Assembly (NCBI RefSeq): GCF_028308085.1
Contig: NZ_JAQMFS010000008.1
Location: forward strand, 1-56,116
Direction of reading: 5' to 3'
DNA from: Gemella haemolysans
GTDB taxonomy: Bacteria; Bacillota; Bacilli; Staphylococcales; Gemellaceae
Length of the DNA: 56,116 nt
Below are positions 38,413 through 48,586 of the stretch, piece after piece. Every line of letters starts with the position of its first letter. The first letter of the stretch is position 1. The translations under genes were made by a program, and so were the position numbers. The notes under the pieces were generated by a model that searched no databases, was not told the origin of the DNA, and saw only the letters and a list, made by a program, of their open reading frames with translations.

Positions 38413-39930
38413 ATGAATTATATTAATTTACAATTATTAAACATTGATATTTCAAGTGTTTTTTACTATATAACTTCTATTTTTAACGATATAAACTTTG
38501 ATATTGTATTAACTATATTTTTAATAATAAATACTTTATTAGCATTTTCTATTGTTTTTATAGAATATCAGACTACTACGTCTTCTTGGGCATGGATATT
38601 AGTTCTATTTCTATTTCCATACCTAGGTTTTGTTCTTTATTTAATATTTGGAAGACCTATATATAGGGAAAAAATCTTTCCTTTTTCAGATGATGAGAAG
38701 ATAAAATATCAACAAAATCTATTGAAAAGGGAAACTCCTTATGAAATCTCAAAAAATGAACAAGTAATACACAAACATAGAAATCTAATAGAATTAAATT
38801 TTGAAACAGATAAATCATTCTTGTCAAAAAATAATAAAATACAAATTATTACAGATGGAAAAGAAAAATTTAGATTATTATTTGAAGATATTAAAAATGC
38901 TAAAAGCTATATTCATATTCAATATTATATCTTAAAAAAAGATGGAATCGGTAAACAACTCTTTCACCTACTAGAACAAAAACTTCTAGAAGGTGTAGAT
39001 GTATATATTCTTTATGATGATATTGGTTCAAGAAAATTAAGTATTTCTTCATTAAGAAAACTTACTAAAAACAATGCAAAAATAAAACAATTCTTTAAAT
39101 CAAAACTTCCACTGATTAATTTTCGTATGAATTACAGAAATCATAGAAAAATAGTTACAATAGATGGTAATATTGGTTATACTGGTGGATTTAACGTTGG
39201 GGATGAATATCTAGGATTAGATAAAAAATTTGGATACTGGCGAGATACACATCTTCGAATTGAAGGAGAAGCTGTAGGATCTTTGGAGTATCGTTTTATA
39301 GATGACTGGAATTCACAGTCAACTAAAAAAACAGAACAACTAGAATTAACTTCTGATCATATTTCAACACCTGTTGATAATTATTTACCAATTCAATTAG
39401 TTTCTAGTGGCCCTGATAATAAACTTCAAAAAATCAAATATAGCTATCTATATATGATTTCGAGAGCAAAAAAATACATCTATATTCAGTCACCCTACTT
39501 CATTCCTGATGAAAGTGTTATGGATGCATTAAAAATGGCAATATTATCCGGAATTGATGTTAGAATTATGGTACCTAATAAACCTGATCATATGTTTGTT
39601 TATTGGGCAACATACTCATTTATTGGAGAATTAGCTGAATTAGGTGCGAAAACATATATTTACGAAAATGGATTTATTCATACAAAGATGATTATCATCG
39701 ATGATGAAGTCTCAAGTTTAGGAAGTGCAAACTTCGATTATAGAAGTTTCAAACTAAACTTTGAACTTAATGCATTTATGTATGACTATAAAACTACAAA
39801 AGAATTTAGACATCTTTTCTTAAAAGATATAGAAAAGTCTTCACTAGTTTCTTTTGAAAAATATCAACAAAGAAGTTTACTAATAAGAATTAAAGAAGCC
39901 TTTGCAAGGTTGATTTCACCGATTCTTTAG
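38413..39930 (+). CDS. cls: Cardiolipin synthase
   Basis: This 505-residue enzyme has two N-terminal membrane spans (about 28-55 and 62-84) and two phospholipase-D HKD motifs: NHRKIVTIDGNIGYTGG (about 244-260) and HTKMIIIDDEVSSLGSAN (about 423-440). It joins two phosphatidylglycerols to cardiolipin at the membrane. AGGAGTGG lies before the ATG. It is monocistronic, 62 bases before prsA. Confidence 0.93.
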   Translation: MNYINLQLLNIDISSVFYYITSIFNDINFDIVLTIFLIINTLLAFSIVFIEYQTTTSSWAWILVLFLFPYLGFVLYLIFGRPIYREKIFPFSDDEKIKYQQNLLKRETPYEISKNEQVIHKHRNLIELNFETDKSFLSKNNKIQIITDGKEKFRLLFEDIKNAKSYIHIQYYILKKDGIGKQLFHLLEQKLLEGVDVYILYDDIGSRKLSISSLRKLTKNNAKIKQFFKSKLPLINFRMNYRNHRKIVTIDGNIGYTGGFNVGDEYLGLDKKFGYWRDTHLRIEGEAVGSLEYRFIDDWNSQSTKKTEQLELTSDHISTPVDNYLPIQLVSSGPDNKLQKIKYSYLYMISRAKKYIYIQSPYFIPDESVMDALKMAILSGIDVRIMVPNKPDHMFVYWATYSFIGELAELGAKTYIYENGFIHTKMIIIDDEVSSLGSANFDYRSFKLNFELNAFMYDYKTTKEFRHLFLKDIEKSSLVSFEKYQQRSLLIRIKEAFARLISPIL

Positions 39931-39992
39931 TTGTTTTATATTAAAAAATATGATATATTAATACATATGTACACATAGGAGGACAAAATTTA

Positions 39993-40931
39993 ATGAAGAA
40001 ATTTAAAAAAGCTATTTTACCTATAGCTCTTAGTATATCAGTTATAGGTTTAGCAGGATGCTCTACTGGAGGAACAAAATATATTTCTAGTAAAGCAGGA
40101 GATGTAACAGAAAAAGATATCGTAGAAAGTATTGGGGCTAGTCAACTTTCAAAAACAGCTACTAGTATGATGATTCAAAAAGTACTTTTAGACAAATATA
40201 AAAATAAAATCGATCAAAAAACTATCGATGAGCAACTTCAAAAAGCTCAAGAACAATACGGTGGTAAAGATAAATTTGAACAACTTTTAAAACAACAAGG
40301 ATTCACTCTTGATAAATATAAAGACGGTCTAAAAGTTAAAGCTGCTCAAACATTATTAATTAACGACTACGCTGGAACTAACGATGACAAACTTAAAGAA
40401 AGCTATGAAAAAAATAAACACCAATATCACTTAGCTCACATTCTTATAAGTGTTAAAAGTGAATCAAATCCAAATGGATTAAGTGATGAAGAAGCTAAGA
40501 AAAAAGCAGAAGAAGTACTTAAAAAACTTAAAGATGGTGGAGATTTTGCTACATTAGCAAAAGAAAATTCTAACGATACTGCTAACGCTTCTAACGGAGG
40601 AGACTTAGGATGGTCTTCTAAAGAAGATAATTCATTTGTTAAAGAATTTAAAGATGCAGCATACTCATTAAGTAAAGATAAAATATCAGATGTTGTAAAA
40701 ACTTCATTTGGATATCACATTATTAAAGTATTAGATGAAAAAGACTCATCATTCGACGAATTAAAACCAGCATTAGCTGAAAAAGCTGCTGAAGAAGCTG
40801 TTAAAAAAGATAGCACAATCGTAAGTAAAGCTCTTAAAAAATTATTCGAAGAGTATAATGTTAAATCAAGCAACAGCGATGTTGAAGCATACATTAAATC
40901 AATGCTAGAAGGAAATACTTCAGCTCAATAA
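39993..40931 (+). CDS. prsA: PrsA-type foldase lipoprotein (peptidyl-prolyl isomerase)
   Basis: This 312-residue lipoprotein has a signal peptide with the lipobox LAGC (20-23). The parvulin domain (about 145-240) carries the HILISVKSE start, the NGGDLGW segment and FGYHIIKVLD. The flanking N- and C-terminal helices form the PrsA chaperone bowl. It folds secreted proteins outside the membrane. AGGAGG precedes the ATG by seven or eight bases, and a strong terminator follows. Confidence 0.93.
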   Translation: MKKFKKAILPIALSISVIGLAGCSTGGTKYISSKAGDVTEKDIVESIGASQLSKTATSMMIQKVLLDKYKNKIDQKTIDEQLQKAQEQYGGKDKFEQLLKQQGFTLDKYKDGLKVKAAQTLLINDYAGTNDDKLKESYEKNKHQYHLAHILISVKSESNPNGLSDEEAKKKAEEVLKKLKDGGDFATLAKENSNDTANASNGGDLGWSSKEDNSFVKEFKDAAYSLSKDKISDVVKTSFGYHIIKVLDEKDSSFDELKPALAEKAAEEAVKKDSTIVSKALKKLFEEYNVKSSNSDVEAYIKSMLEGNTSAQ

Positions 40932-40941
40932 TAAAATTCAT

Positions 40942-40979
40942 AAAGACGACTAATAGCAACTTAGCTTTTAGTCGTCTTT
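40942..40979 (+). terminator. prsA terminator
   Basis: AAAGACGACTAA (40942-40953) pairs with TTAGTCGTCTTT (40968-40979), ten bases past the stop codon. Confidence 0.85.
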
Positions 40980-41045
40980 GATTTAAATATAATAAGAGAT
41001 TAGAGAAATAACTCATGTAAATTATTTTCTAATCTCCTATATTAA

Positions 41046-41843
41046 TTAACTAACATCATCACGAGCACCTAGAATCTCGATAGCATTTTTTATTCTATCT
41101 TTTGTAGGTGGATTAATATCATTTAATTCATAATCTATTCCTAATTCTTTATATTTGAATTTAGCCATATCATGGTAAGGTAATACTTCTACACGCTCAA
41201 CACCATGTAATGTATCAATATATTCACGTAATTTTTTTAAGTAATAATCATCATCTGTCCATTTTGGAACAAGCACGTGTCTAATCCACATTTTAGCTCC
41301 ATGTTCACTTAAGAAATTAGTAAATTGAATAATATTTTTATTTGTACGTTTAGTTAAACGCATATGGTGTTCATCATCAATATGTTTAATATCAACTAAG
41401 AACAAATCAGTTAGAGATATCAATTCTAATACTTTTTCATTCATGCTTGGAGCATTTACATAGAAACCACCGCATGTATCAACACAAGTATTAATACCAA
41501 TTTTTTTCAATTCTCTAAAAAGCTCTAAAATAAAATCGATTTGTAGTAATGACTCTCCACCACTTACCGTTACTCCTCCGCCTTCACTAGCTTCAAAGAA
41601 ATCACGATATTTTACTATCTCTCTTGTTAATTGATCTACTGTCATAACTTTAGCATCAGGATTATGCATTTTCCATGTATCTGGATTATGGCAGTATTTA
41701 CATCTTAACATACATCCTTGGAAGAATACTACATATCTTATTCCAGGACCATCTACATTACCAAAAGATTCAACTGAGTGAACATTTGCTGTTAATTCTT
41801 TTTTCTCTTCTGCAGAATTCACTTTTACTTTTTCCATTTCCAT
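41046..41843 (-). CDS. pflA: Pyruvate formate-lyase activating enzyme
   Basis: This 265-residue radical-SAM protein has the CxxxCxxC cluster motif in GCMLRCKYCHNPDTW (about 44-58) and the glycine-rich GGGVTVSGGES (about 95-105). It installs the glycyl radical on PflB under anaerobic conditions. The coding start may be at 41843 or at an ATG two codons later; AGGAGG is close to both. It lies downstream of pflB on the same strand but is separated by the pflB terminator at 41948 and a 148-base gap, so it probably has its own promoter. Confidence 0.94.
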   Translation of the reverse strand: MEMEKVKVNSAEEKKELTANVHSVESFGNVDGPGIRYVVFFQGCMLRCKYCHNPDTWKMHNPDAKVMTVDQLTREIVKYRDFFEASEGGGVTVSGGESLLQIDFILELFRELKKIGINTCVDTCGGFYVNAPSMNEKVLELISLTDLFLVDIKHIDDEHHMRLTKRTNKNIIQFTNFLSEHGAKMWIRHVLVPKWTDDDYYLKKLREYIDTLHGVERVEVLPYHDMAKFKYKELGIDYELNDINPPTKDRIKNAIEILGARDDVS

Positions 41844-41947
41844 ATGCGATCTCCTCCTTCTGCTATTTATAGTTTAATTATAACGTATACATCGCTATTT
41901 TGTAAACACTTTTATAGTATTATTTACTACCTAATTAATCTAAAAAA

Positions 41948-41968
41948 GTGGAGGCCTGTAGCCTCCAC
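41948..41968 (-). terminator. pflB terminator
   Basis: GTGGAGGC (41948-41955) and GCCTCCAC (41961-41968) form an 8-bp GC-rich stem with a 5-base loop, followed on the minus strand by six T residues. Confidence 0.88.
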
Positions 41969-41991
41969 CTTCTTACTATTTATTCACTTAA

Positions 41992-44232
41992 TTACATGAA
42001 TTGGTGCATTGTACGGCTTAATACGTCACGTTGTTGTTCTGGAGTTAAACTGATTAGACGTACAGCGTATCCTGATACACGAATTGTGAAGTTTGGATAA
42101 TCTTCTGGAGATTCAATAACTTTAAGTAATGTTTCTTTATTGAATACGTTAGTATTTAAGTGGTAACCACCTTTTTTGAAGTATCCATCCATCATTGCTG
42201 TTAAGTTTTTGATTTGGTCTTGTTTAGTTTTACCTAATGAGCTTGGTGTAAATGCAGCAGTTAAGCTGATTCCATCACGGCTGTATTCATATGGTAATTT
42301 AGCTACTGAGCTTAAGCAAGCTAGAGCTCCACTTTGGTCACGTCCGTTCATTGGGTTAGCACCTGGAGAGAATGGTTCTCCTGCACGACGTCCATCTGGA
42401 GTGTTACCAGTTTTTTTACCGTATACTACGTTAGAAGTAATAGTTAAGATAGATGTTGTAGTTTCATCTGCACGGTAAGTTGGGTGTTTTTTAAGTTTAG
42501 TCATGAATGTTTTTAGTAATTCAACAGCGATTTCATCTGCACGGTCATCGTTGTTACCGAATGTTGGGAATTCACCTTCAACTTTGTAGTCTACAGCTAA
42601 TCCAGTTTCATCTTCGATTGGAGTTACTTTAGCATATTTAATAGCTGATAAACTATCCACTGCTACTGAGAATCCAGCGATACCAGTTGCCATGAATCTT
42701 CTAACTTTAGTATCGTGTAATGCCATTTCTAAGCTTTCGTAAGAATATTTATCGTGCATGTAGTGGATTACGTTTAATGTATTGATGTATAGTTTACATA
42801 ACCATTCCATGAATACATCGAATTTAGCCCAAACTTCATCGTAGTTTAATACACCACGTAGAGGTTCTGTTTTAGGTCCAACTTGGATTCCTAATTTTTC
42901 ATCACGTCCACCGTTGATTGTGTATAGTAAAGCTTTAGCTAAGTTAGCACGAGCTCCGAAGAATTGCATATCTTTACCAGTAGTCATACCACTTACACAA
43001 CAAGCGATAGATTTATCACAAGTTCCTAAGAAGTCTGCTAATAATTCATCACTTTCATATTGGATAGCACTGTGGTTAATTGAAGATTCAGAACAGAATT
43101 CTTTGAATCCAGTTGGTAATTTACTAGACCAAAGGATAGTTAAGTTTGGTTCTGGAGAGTTACCCATGTTATCTAATGTGTGGATGAAACGGAAGTCAGT
43201 TTTAGTTACTAATGATCTTTCAGCGTCTAACATTTCACCTACGATTAATGTAGCCCAAATTGGGTCACCAGAGAATAATTGGTTATATTCTGGAGTACGA
43301 GCAAATTTAACGCAACGTAATTTTAATACTAAGTGGTCAATTAATTCTTGAGCTTGAGACTCGTTAATTGTTCCATCTTGTAAATCTCTTTCAATATAAA
43401 TATCTAAGAATGTAGCGATATTACCGATTGACATTGCAGCACCGTTTTGTTGTTTGATAGCTGCTAAGTAACCGAAGTATAACCATTGAACAGCTTCTTT
43501 AGCTGTAGTAGCTGGTTCAGAAATGTCGAATCCGTAGATTTTAGCTAATTCTTTTAATTCACCTAAAGCACGAATTTGTTCGTTAACTTCTTCACGGTCA
43601 CGAATAACGTGTTCAGTCATAACACCGTCAGCTCCGATTTGAGCTAAGTCTTCTTTTTTCCAAGCGATAAGTTGGTCAACACCATATAAAGCTACACGAC
43701 GGTAGTCCCCGATAATACGACCACGTCCGTATGCATCTGGAAGACCAGTGATTACACCAGATTTTCTTACTAAACGCATTTCTGGAGTATATGCATCGAA
43801 TACACCTTGGTTGTGAGTTTTACGGTAGTCAGTGAAGATTTTAATAACTTCTTCGTCTACTTCGTATCCGTATGCTTTACAGCTGTTAACAGCCATGTTA
43901 ATACCACCGAATGTCATTAACGCACGTTTAAGTGGTTTATCAGTTTGTAACCCAACAACTTGTTCTAAATCTTTTTCAATGTATCCAGGTCCGTGAGATA
44001 AGATAGTTGAAGGAATACTAGTATCCATATCTAATGTTCCACCAGCTAAACGTTCTTGACGCATTAAATCATTGAATTTTTCTACTAATTTAGTAGTTGC
44101 TTCAGTTGGTCCTGCAAGGAAAGATGCATCTCCTCTATATTCAGTATAGTTAGATTTAATGAAATCTACTAAATCTACCTCTGTTTGCCATTTACCACCA
44201 ACGAATGCTTTTTTTTCTGCAACTGTTGTCAT
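41992..44232 (-). CDS. pflB: Pyruvate formate-lyase
   Basis: This 746-residue glycyl radical enzyme converts pyruvate and CoA to acetyl-CoA and formate. The active-site cysteine pair is in SIACCVSGM (about 410-411), and the radical glycine Gly721 is in RVSGYAVRL near the C-terminus. AAGGAGTG precedes the ATG. The codon bias is strong. The 376-base upstream region holds operator-like sites, which fits regulation by carbon source and redox state. Together with PflA it indicates mixed-acid fermentation. Confidence 0.96.
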   Translation of the reverse strand: MTTVAEKKAFVGGKWQTEVDLVDFIKSNYTEYRGDASFLAGPTEATTKLVEKFNDLMRQERLAGGTLDMDTSIPSTILSHGPGYIEKDLEQVVGLQTDKPLKRALMTFGGINMAVNSCKAYGYEVDEEVIKIFTDYRKTHNQGVFDAYTPEMRLVRKSGVITGLPDAYGRGRIIGDYRRVALYGVDQLIAWKKEDLAQIGADGVMTEHVIRDREEVNEQIRALGELKELAKIYGFDISEPATTAKEAVQWLYFGYLAAIKQQNGAAMSIGNIATFLDIYIERDLQDGTINESQAQELIDHLVLKLRCVKFARTPEYNQLFSGDPIWATLIVGEMLDAERSLVTKTDFRFIHTLDNMGNSPEPNLTILWSSKLPTGFKEFCSESSINHSAIQYESDELLADFLGTCDKSIACCVSGMTTGKDMQFFGARANLAKALLYTINGGRDEKLGIQVGPKTEPLRGVLNYDEVWAKFDVFMEWLCKLYINTLNVIHYMHDKYSYESLEMALHDTKVRRFMATGIAGFSVAVDSLSAIKYAKVTPIEDETGLAVDYKVEGEFPTFGNNDDRADEIAVELLKTFMTKLKKHPTYRADETTTSILTITSNVVYGKKTGNTPDGRRAGEPFSPGANPMNGRDQSGALACLSSVAKLPYEYSRDGISLTAAFTPSSLGKTKQDQIKNLTAMMDGYFKKGGYHLNTNVFNKETLLKVIESPEDYPNFTIRVSGYAVRLISLTPEQQRDVLSRTMHQFM

Positions 44233-44301
44233 ATTAATGTCACTCCTTAAAATTTTTTATTATATATGTGATAAATAAATTTATTAATTAAACTATTTGT
44301 T

Positions 44302-44314
44302 ACACTCTTAGTGT
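44302..44314. promoter_or_regulatory. Short palindrome near the pflB start region
   Basis: ACACT-CTT-AGTGT lies about 70 bases upstream of pflB. TTGTCT, 17 bases and TACACT just upstream could be the promoter, so the palindrome would overlap the -10 box. This is weak evidence for an operator. Confidence 0.35.
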
Positions 44315-44351
44315 ATCGCATACATATTACTAAGACAATATTTTTCTTATT

Positions 44352-44369
44352 CAAATTGTGTACAATTTG
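44352..44369. promoter_or_regulatory. 18-bp palindromic operator upstream of pflB
   Basis: CAAATTGT-GT-ACAATTTG is a perfect inverted repeat about 120 bases upstream of the pflB ATG. It is AT-rich like Rex or FNR-type redox operators but does not exactly fit the TTGTGAA-N4-TTCACAA Rex consensus. Redox control is an inference. Confidence 0.55.
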
Positions 44370-44470
44370 TGAACTCTAGTACTAATACAGTAAATATGAA
44401 TTCTGAATTCTCTATTTAATTAATAGTAAAATATTACTGTGTATTTTTGAAAACCTAATTGCAAAAACGA

Positions 44471-44484
44471 TGAAAACGTTAACT
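44471..44484. promoter_or_regulatory. cre box (CcpA site) upstream of pflB
   Basis: TGAAAACGTTAACT matches the TGWAANCGNTNWCA consensus at all but the last position. Its position, about 240 bases upstream of pflB, fits CcpA control of fermentation genes. The rest of the 44233-44608 gap is AT-rich and shows no gene. Confidence 0.6.
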
Positions 44485-44608
44485 TTAGCCATTTGTTTTT
44501 CTATAGATATTTTATATCTCTAAGAAATCTGTTATTATACTGTAATTATTTATATAGAATATATTTGGTAGACATATATAAAAAATATCATATTTTTTTA
44601 CAAAAAAT

Positions 44609-44643
44609 AAGAGGTAAATGATAGATGGTATCGTTTACCTCTT
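44609..44643 (-). terminator. msrB terminator
   Basis: AAGAGGTAAA (44609-44618) pairs with TTTACCTCTT (44634-44643), and the loop adds GAT/ATC. It is followed on the minus strand by T-rich DNA. Confidence 0.82.
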
Positions 44644-44650
44644 TAATTTT

Positions 44651-45124
44651 CTATTTATCAAATAAATTTGATAAATTTCCATAACCCTCTTTTTCTAAAT
44701 CTTCCTTCTTAATAAACCTTATCGAAGCACTATTTATACAATATCTAAGCCCTCCCAGTTCACTTGGACCATCTGGAAATACGTGTCCTAAATGAGCATC
44801 TCCCACTCTACTTCTAACTTCAATTCTTTCCACTAAATGCGAATTATCTTTATAGTACCTAGTGACTTCACTTTCAATTGGTTTTGAGAAACTTGGCCAC
44901 CCGCAATGAGATTTAAATTTATCTTTTGAAGAAAATAATGGTTCACCTGTTGTTATATCTACATATACTCCTTCTTCAAAACTATCCCAATATTGTCCAG
45001 TATACGGACTCTCAGTTGCACTTTCCATAGTAACTGCATATTCTAAATCAGATAATTCTTTTTTTAGTTCATCTTTAGATTTTTTTTCAAAATCATCTGG
45101 ATTAATTTTTATTTGTTCATCCAT
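44651..45124 (-). CDS. msrB: Peptide-methionine (R)-S-oxide reductase
   Basis: This 157-residue enzyme repairs methionine-R-sulfoxide. It has the [10 protein letters not shown] and [13 protein letters not shown] motifs, and the catalytic Cys is in [12 protein letters not shown] (about 138-149). The zinc-binding CxxC pairs of some MsrBs are absent. The ATG at 45124 has GGAGA nine bases upstream; the ATG at 45133 leaves almost no spacing. The start lies two bases below the last base of the upstream gene's stop codon, so the two are coupled. Confidence 0.93.
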   Translation of the reverse strand: MDEQIKINPDDFEKKSKDELKKELSDLEYAVTMESATESPYTGQYWDSFEEGVYVDITTGEPLFSSKDKFKSHCGWPSFSKPIESEVTRYYKDNSHLVERIEVRSRVGDAHLGHVFPDGPSELGGLRYCINSASIRFIKKEDLEKEGYGNLSNLFDK

Positions 45125-45125
45125 T

Positions 45126-45980
45126 TTAAACATCTCCTTTATTATTAATATATTGTTTTAAATCTTCTATTATATTATTACCATCTTTTAGCCCTAAGTT
45201 ATAGACATAGTTTAGTTTTTCAGTATCTTTTTCTAGTCTTTTTACAGTAATATCCTCACTTGGTCGTATAACAAATACTTTCCCTTGTTTTTCTAATTCT
45301 AGTATTCGTTCAACCGTTTCATTATAGTCTTTATATCTATTCTCCAACTTTTCAATTAAATGCGGATATTTCTTATAAAATAACTTAAATTGTAAACTTA
45401 TTGATTTTTTCTTTCTATATGTAATAGGTCTTGTTAGTATAACAATAATTTTATCAAAATTTTGTTTTTCAAAGAAGTCTATCGGTATGCTATTAGCTAT
45501 TCCACCATCTAAATACTTTTTCTCATCTATCTCAATTATTTCCGAAATAAATGGAAGTGCAGAAGTTGCTCTTAACGTCTCCATTTGTTTGTAAGGATCT
45601 GTTATTTCTATAAACTCCGCTTCTCCGTTTTCTATATTTGTTACAGTAGCATAGAAATTTGTCTTAGAATTTTTAAATGTTTTATTATCAAAAACATCAA
45701 GTTGAAATGGAACTTTATAGTACGTAAAGTCTTTATTTATTAAATTACCTGTTCTTATCCAACTTTTTAAACTCATATATCTTTTATCATTAATATAATT
45801 AACATTGTATCGTAGTGCTCTTTTAGGTTGTTTAGAAACATAGTTTACTCCAAAAAGTGTTCCTGCAGAAACTCCAACAATATCAGTAACTTCTATATCA
45901 TTTTCTAAGAACACATCAAGGACACCTGCTGTAAATAATCCTCTCATAGCTCCACCTTCTAATACTAAACCTACTTTCAT
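45126..45980 (-). CDS. Patatin-like phospholipase
   Basis: This 284-residue protein has the oxyanion loop EGGAMRG (8-14), the nucleophile Ser38 in GVSAGT and the catalytic Asp158 in YLDGGIAN: the Ser-Asp dyad of the RssA/patatin family. It probably hydrolyses lipid acyl esters at the cytoplasmic side. No signal peptide or membrane span is seen. AGGAGTG precedes the ATG. It is coupled to msrB, a pairing that might serve repair of oxidised lipid and protein, although this is speculation. Confidence 0.88.
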   Translation of the reverse strand: MKVGLVLEGGAMRGLFTAGVLDVFLENDIEVTDIVGVSAGTLFGVNYVSKQPKRALRYNVNYINDKRYMSLKSWIRTGNLINKDFTYYKVPFQLDVFDNKTFKNSKTNFYATVTNIENGEAEFIEITDPYKQMETLRATSALPFISEIIEIDEKKYLDGGIANSIPIDFFEKQNFDKIIVILTRPITYRKKKSISLQFKLFYKKYPHLIEKLENRYKDYNETVERILELEKQGKVFVIRPSEDITVKRLEKDTEKLNYVYNLGLKDGNNIIEDLKQYINNKGDV

Positions 45981-46107
45981 TCAATCACACTCCTTTTTAA
46001 ATTGATACTATTATATCATCTTTTTTTCATTAGTTTAAATAAATTTACTCGGGTACTAAGTTATGTTACTATTTAAAATGAGAAAAATAATTTAATTCGA
46101 GGTACAT

Positions 46108-46707
46108 ATGAACATACTACTAATCGGTGGCAATGGCTTTGTTGGAAAAGCATTAATTAAAGAATTTAAAAAATACAATGTAAAAGTCAGCTATTTATCT
46201 AGATCTCAAAACTACTCTATGTCCAAAGATGAAGCAACATGGATACAGGGTGATATTTTTGATATCGAAAATATAGTAATCAATGAAAAATATGATATAG
46301 CCATTCATTTAATTGGAACAATTAAAAATAAAAAGCTATATTCAAAACTAAATACAGAAAGTGTGGCACAGACAATTGAATTATGTCAAAAACACAACAT
46401 CAATAAACTTGCATATTTTTCTGCAAATGGTGGCTTCAAACAATATTTAGAAAGCAAACGTAACGGAGAAAAATTATTAGTAGATTCAAAGCTAAACTAT
46501 CTTATTATACGTCCAGGGCTTATGTATGGTAAAGAAAGACTTACCTCTTATTTCAATATATTACCTATTAAATTCTTTTCAAAATTAGGTATACCATTTT
46601 TCAAAAATGTATATCCCCTTCCAGTTGACAAAGTAGCAAAGACAGTAGTTAAAACTATTCTCGACAATACTGATTCAACTATTATTGAAATAATAGATAT
46701 GAAATAA
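46108..46707 (+). CDS. NAD(P)-binding epimerase-like protein
   Basis: This 199-residue atypical short-chain dehydrogenase begins with GGNGFVGKAL (8-17), the GxxGxxG dinucleotide loop. It has a YLIIRPGLMYG segment (about 131-141) like NDUFA9/YfcH-type proteins. At 199 residues it is shorter than full epimerases (about 300). Substrate unknown. Monocistronic, with GAGGTAC before the ATG. Confidence 0.75.
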   Translation: MNILLIGGNGFVGKALIKEFKKYNVKVSYLSRSQNYSMSKDEATWIQGDIFDIENIVINEKYDIAIHLIGTIKNKKLYSKLNTESVAQTIELCQKHNINKLAYFSANGGFKQYLESKRNGEKLLVDSKLNYLIIRPGLMYGKERLTSYFNILPIKFFSKLGIPFFKNVYPLPVDKVAKTVVKTILDNTDSTIIEIIDMK

Positions 46708-46861
46708 CTATTCAGGATGACTTAAAATCTTTGTTTCTAAATAAAACAAGTTTTTAAGCCTATTTTTTATGACATTTGTCATATTACTTTAATGACATTA
46801 CCTACTAAAAGTTATCTTAACACTTTGCTATAATTTAATTATCAAACAAGAGGTGACAAAA

Positions 46862-47749
46862 ATGGAAACAAAAAAAGTTATAGAGATAAAAAACATTAAT
46901 AAACAAATAAATAAAAAAAGAATATTAAATAACATTTCATTCGATATTTTCGAAGGAGATTGCGTAGCTCTTATAGGTCCAAATGGAGCTGGTAAAACAA
47001 CATTGATGAATTGTCTTTTAGGTAATAAATTTATAGATTCAGGAAGCATTAAAATAAATGACTTACAACCTACAAATAATAAATTAAAAAAATTAGTTAA
47101 TGTTCTTCCTCAAGAAAATGTTGTTCCTCAAAAACTTAAAGTTAAAGAATTAATTGATTTTGTAAAAAAACTTTATATAGATCATCTATCAGATGAAGAA
47201 ATTGACAACTTACTAAGATTTGATAATAAACAAAAAGAAACTTTTGCATCTAAACTTTCAGGAGGACAAAGAAGACTTCTTTCTTTCGTACTTTCATTAA
47301 TAGGAAAACCTAGTATTCTATTTTTAGATGAACCGACTGCTGGAATGGACACTTCAACACGTATTAGATTTTGGGAAATAGTAAATACATTAAAAAATGA
47401 TGGTCTAACAATTATCTACTCTTCTCACTATATTGAAGAAGTAGAACATACTGCAGATAGAATATTAGTTCTTAATAAAGGAGAACTAATTCGTGATACT
47501 ACTCCACACGCTATGAGAGCCGAAGAAGTAGAGAAATTCTTCACTTTACCTATTAAATATTTAGAAGTTATTGAAAACAATCCAGAAATTTACAACTTAG
47601 AAATAAAACGAGATAGTTTCAACTTCTTAACTAAAAAAACTGATTTAATTTGGAATACTTTACAAAAATCAGGATGTACTTTAAATGATTTAGAAATTCA
47701 AAACAGAACACTACTTGATAGTATATTTAATACTACTAAAGAACAATAA
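46862..47749 (+). CDS. ABC transporter ATP-binding protein of a TCS-linked exporter
   Basis: This protein has about 295 residues from the ATG at 46862, with AGAGGTG six bases upstream; a GTG at 46853 overlaps that site. It has Walker A GPNGAGKTT (about 40-48), the signature LSGGQRR (about 131-137), Walker B ILFLDEPTAGMD (about 150-161) and a C-terminal extension. TATAAT at 46829-46834 marks the promoter. It pairs with the permease gene 12 bases later and with the kinase/regulator genes beyond, a layout like B. subtilis yvfRS-yvfTU. Confidence 0.9.
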   Translation: METKKVIEIKNINKQINKKRILNNISFDIFEGDCVALIGPNGAGKTTLMNCLLGNKFIDSGSIKINDLQPTNNKLKKLVNVLPQENVVPQKLKVKELIDFVKKLYIDHLSDEEIDNLLRFDNKQKETFASKLSGGQRRLLSFVLSLIGKPSILFLDEPTAGMDTSTRIRFWEIVNTLKNDGLTIIYSSHYIEEVEHTADRILVLNKGELIRDTTPHAMRAEEVEKFFTLPIKYLEVIENNPEIYNLEIKRDSFNFLTKKTDLIWNTLQKSGCTLNDLEIQNRTLLDSIFNTTKEQ

Positions 47750-47761
47750 GGAGACAAGACA

Positions 47762-48502
47762 ATGAGTAATATCAGTACACTTTTAAAAATGGAATTTATT
47801 TTTACTAAAAGAAATTTATCAAACTTTATTATGGGATTAGGATTCCCAGTAATCTTCTTTGTATTATTTTCAGGAATGCAACAATTTGATGATCCTACTG
47901 TTCAAACTAGAGTTATTAAAGATATGTTAATTTCAATGACTGCATTCAGTAGCATAAGCTTTGCATTTTTTTCTCTACCTGTTTCTATTAGAGAAGATGA
48001 AAATAATAACTATCTACACTTAATTAACAATTCACCTATTAAGTTATCTGAATACTATATAGCACGTTTTATTCGTATTATTTTCACTTTTATAGTATCA
48101 GTCGTTGTAGTATTTATTGTTGGACATTTTTTAAGAGATGTTAATATGAGTGCACGTGAATGGATTATGGCAGGTGTATTAATGGTTCTTGGTAGTATTA
48201 CTTTCTTAGGAATGGGACTATTATTAAGTCTAATTCAATCAGTAGAAAAATTAAGTTTATTAGCAAATATTTTATATTTAGGGTTAGCTATGTTAGGTGG
48301 ATTATGGTGGCCAACTTACTTATTCCCAGAATGGTTACAAAATATTTCTAAAGTAACTCCAACATATAACCTATTAGAATTTGTAAATAAATATCTTAAA
48401 GATGGAGTATTCTCTTTCACTTCATTTGGAGTTTTACTTGCTTATAGTTTTGGATTTATTATCCTTACTTTAGTAATTAAACGTAAAACAGAATCTAAAT
48501 AA
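47762..48502 (+). CDS. ABC-2 type permease
   Basis: This 246-residue protein has six predicted membrane spans (about 22-40, 57-77, 100-122, 138-160, 168-185 and 222-241), the ABC-2 exporter plan. The GLWWPTYLFPEWLQNISKVTP segment before the last span is typical of the family. With the preceding ATPase it should export a lipid, drug or peptide. It is followed by a terminator. Confidence 0.88.
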   Translation: MSNISTLLKMEFIFTKRNLSNFIMGLGFPVIFFVLFSGMQQFDDPTVQTRVIKDMLISMTAFSSISFAFFSLPVSIREDENNNYLHLINNSPIKLSEYYIARFIRIIFTFIVSVVVVFIVGHFLRDVNMSAREWIMAGVLMVLGSITFLGMGLLLSLIQSVEKLSLLANILYLGLAMLGGLWWPTYLFPEWLQNISKVTPTYNLLEFVNKYLKDGVFSFTSFGVLLAYSFGFIILTLVIKRKTESK

Positions 48503-48503
48503 G

Positions 48504-48540
48504 CTAAAGGTGTGTGATTACATTATTCACACACCTTTAG
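48504..48540 (+). terminator. Terminator between ABC exporter and kinase genes
   Basis: CTAAAGGTGTGTGA (48504-48517) pairs perfectly with TCACACACCTTTAG (48527-48540) and is followed by TTTTG. The short T run suggests partial read-through into the two-component genes. Confidence 0.8.
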
Positions 48541-48586
48541 TTTTGTGATATCATATAAAATATACCCTTAAATAAAGGAGACGAAC

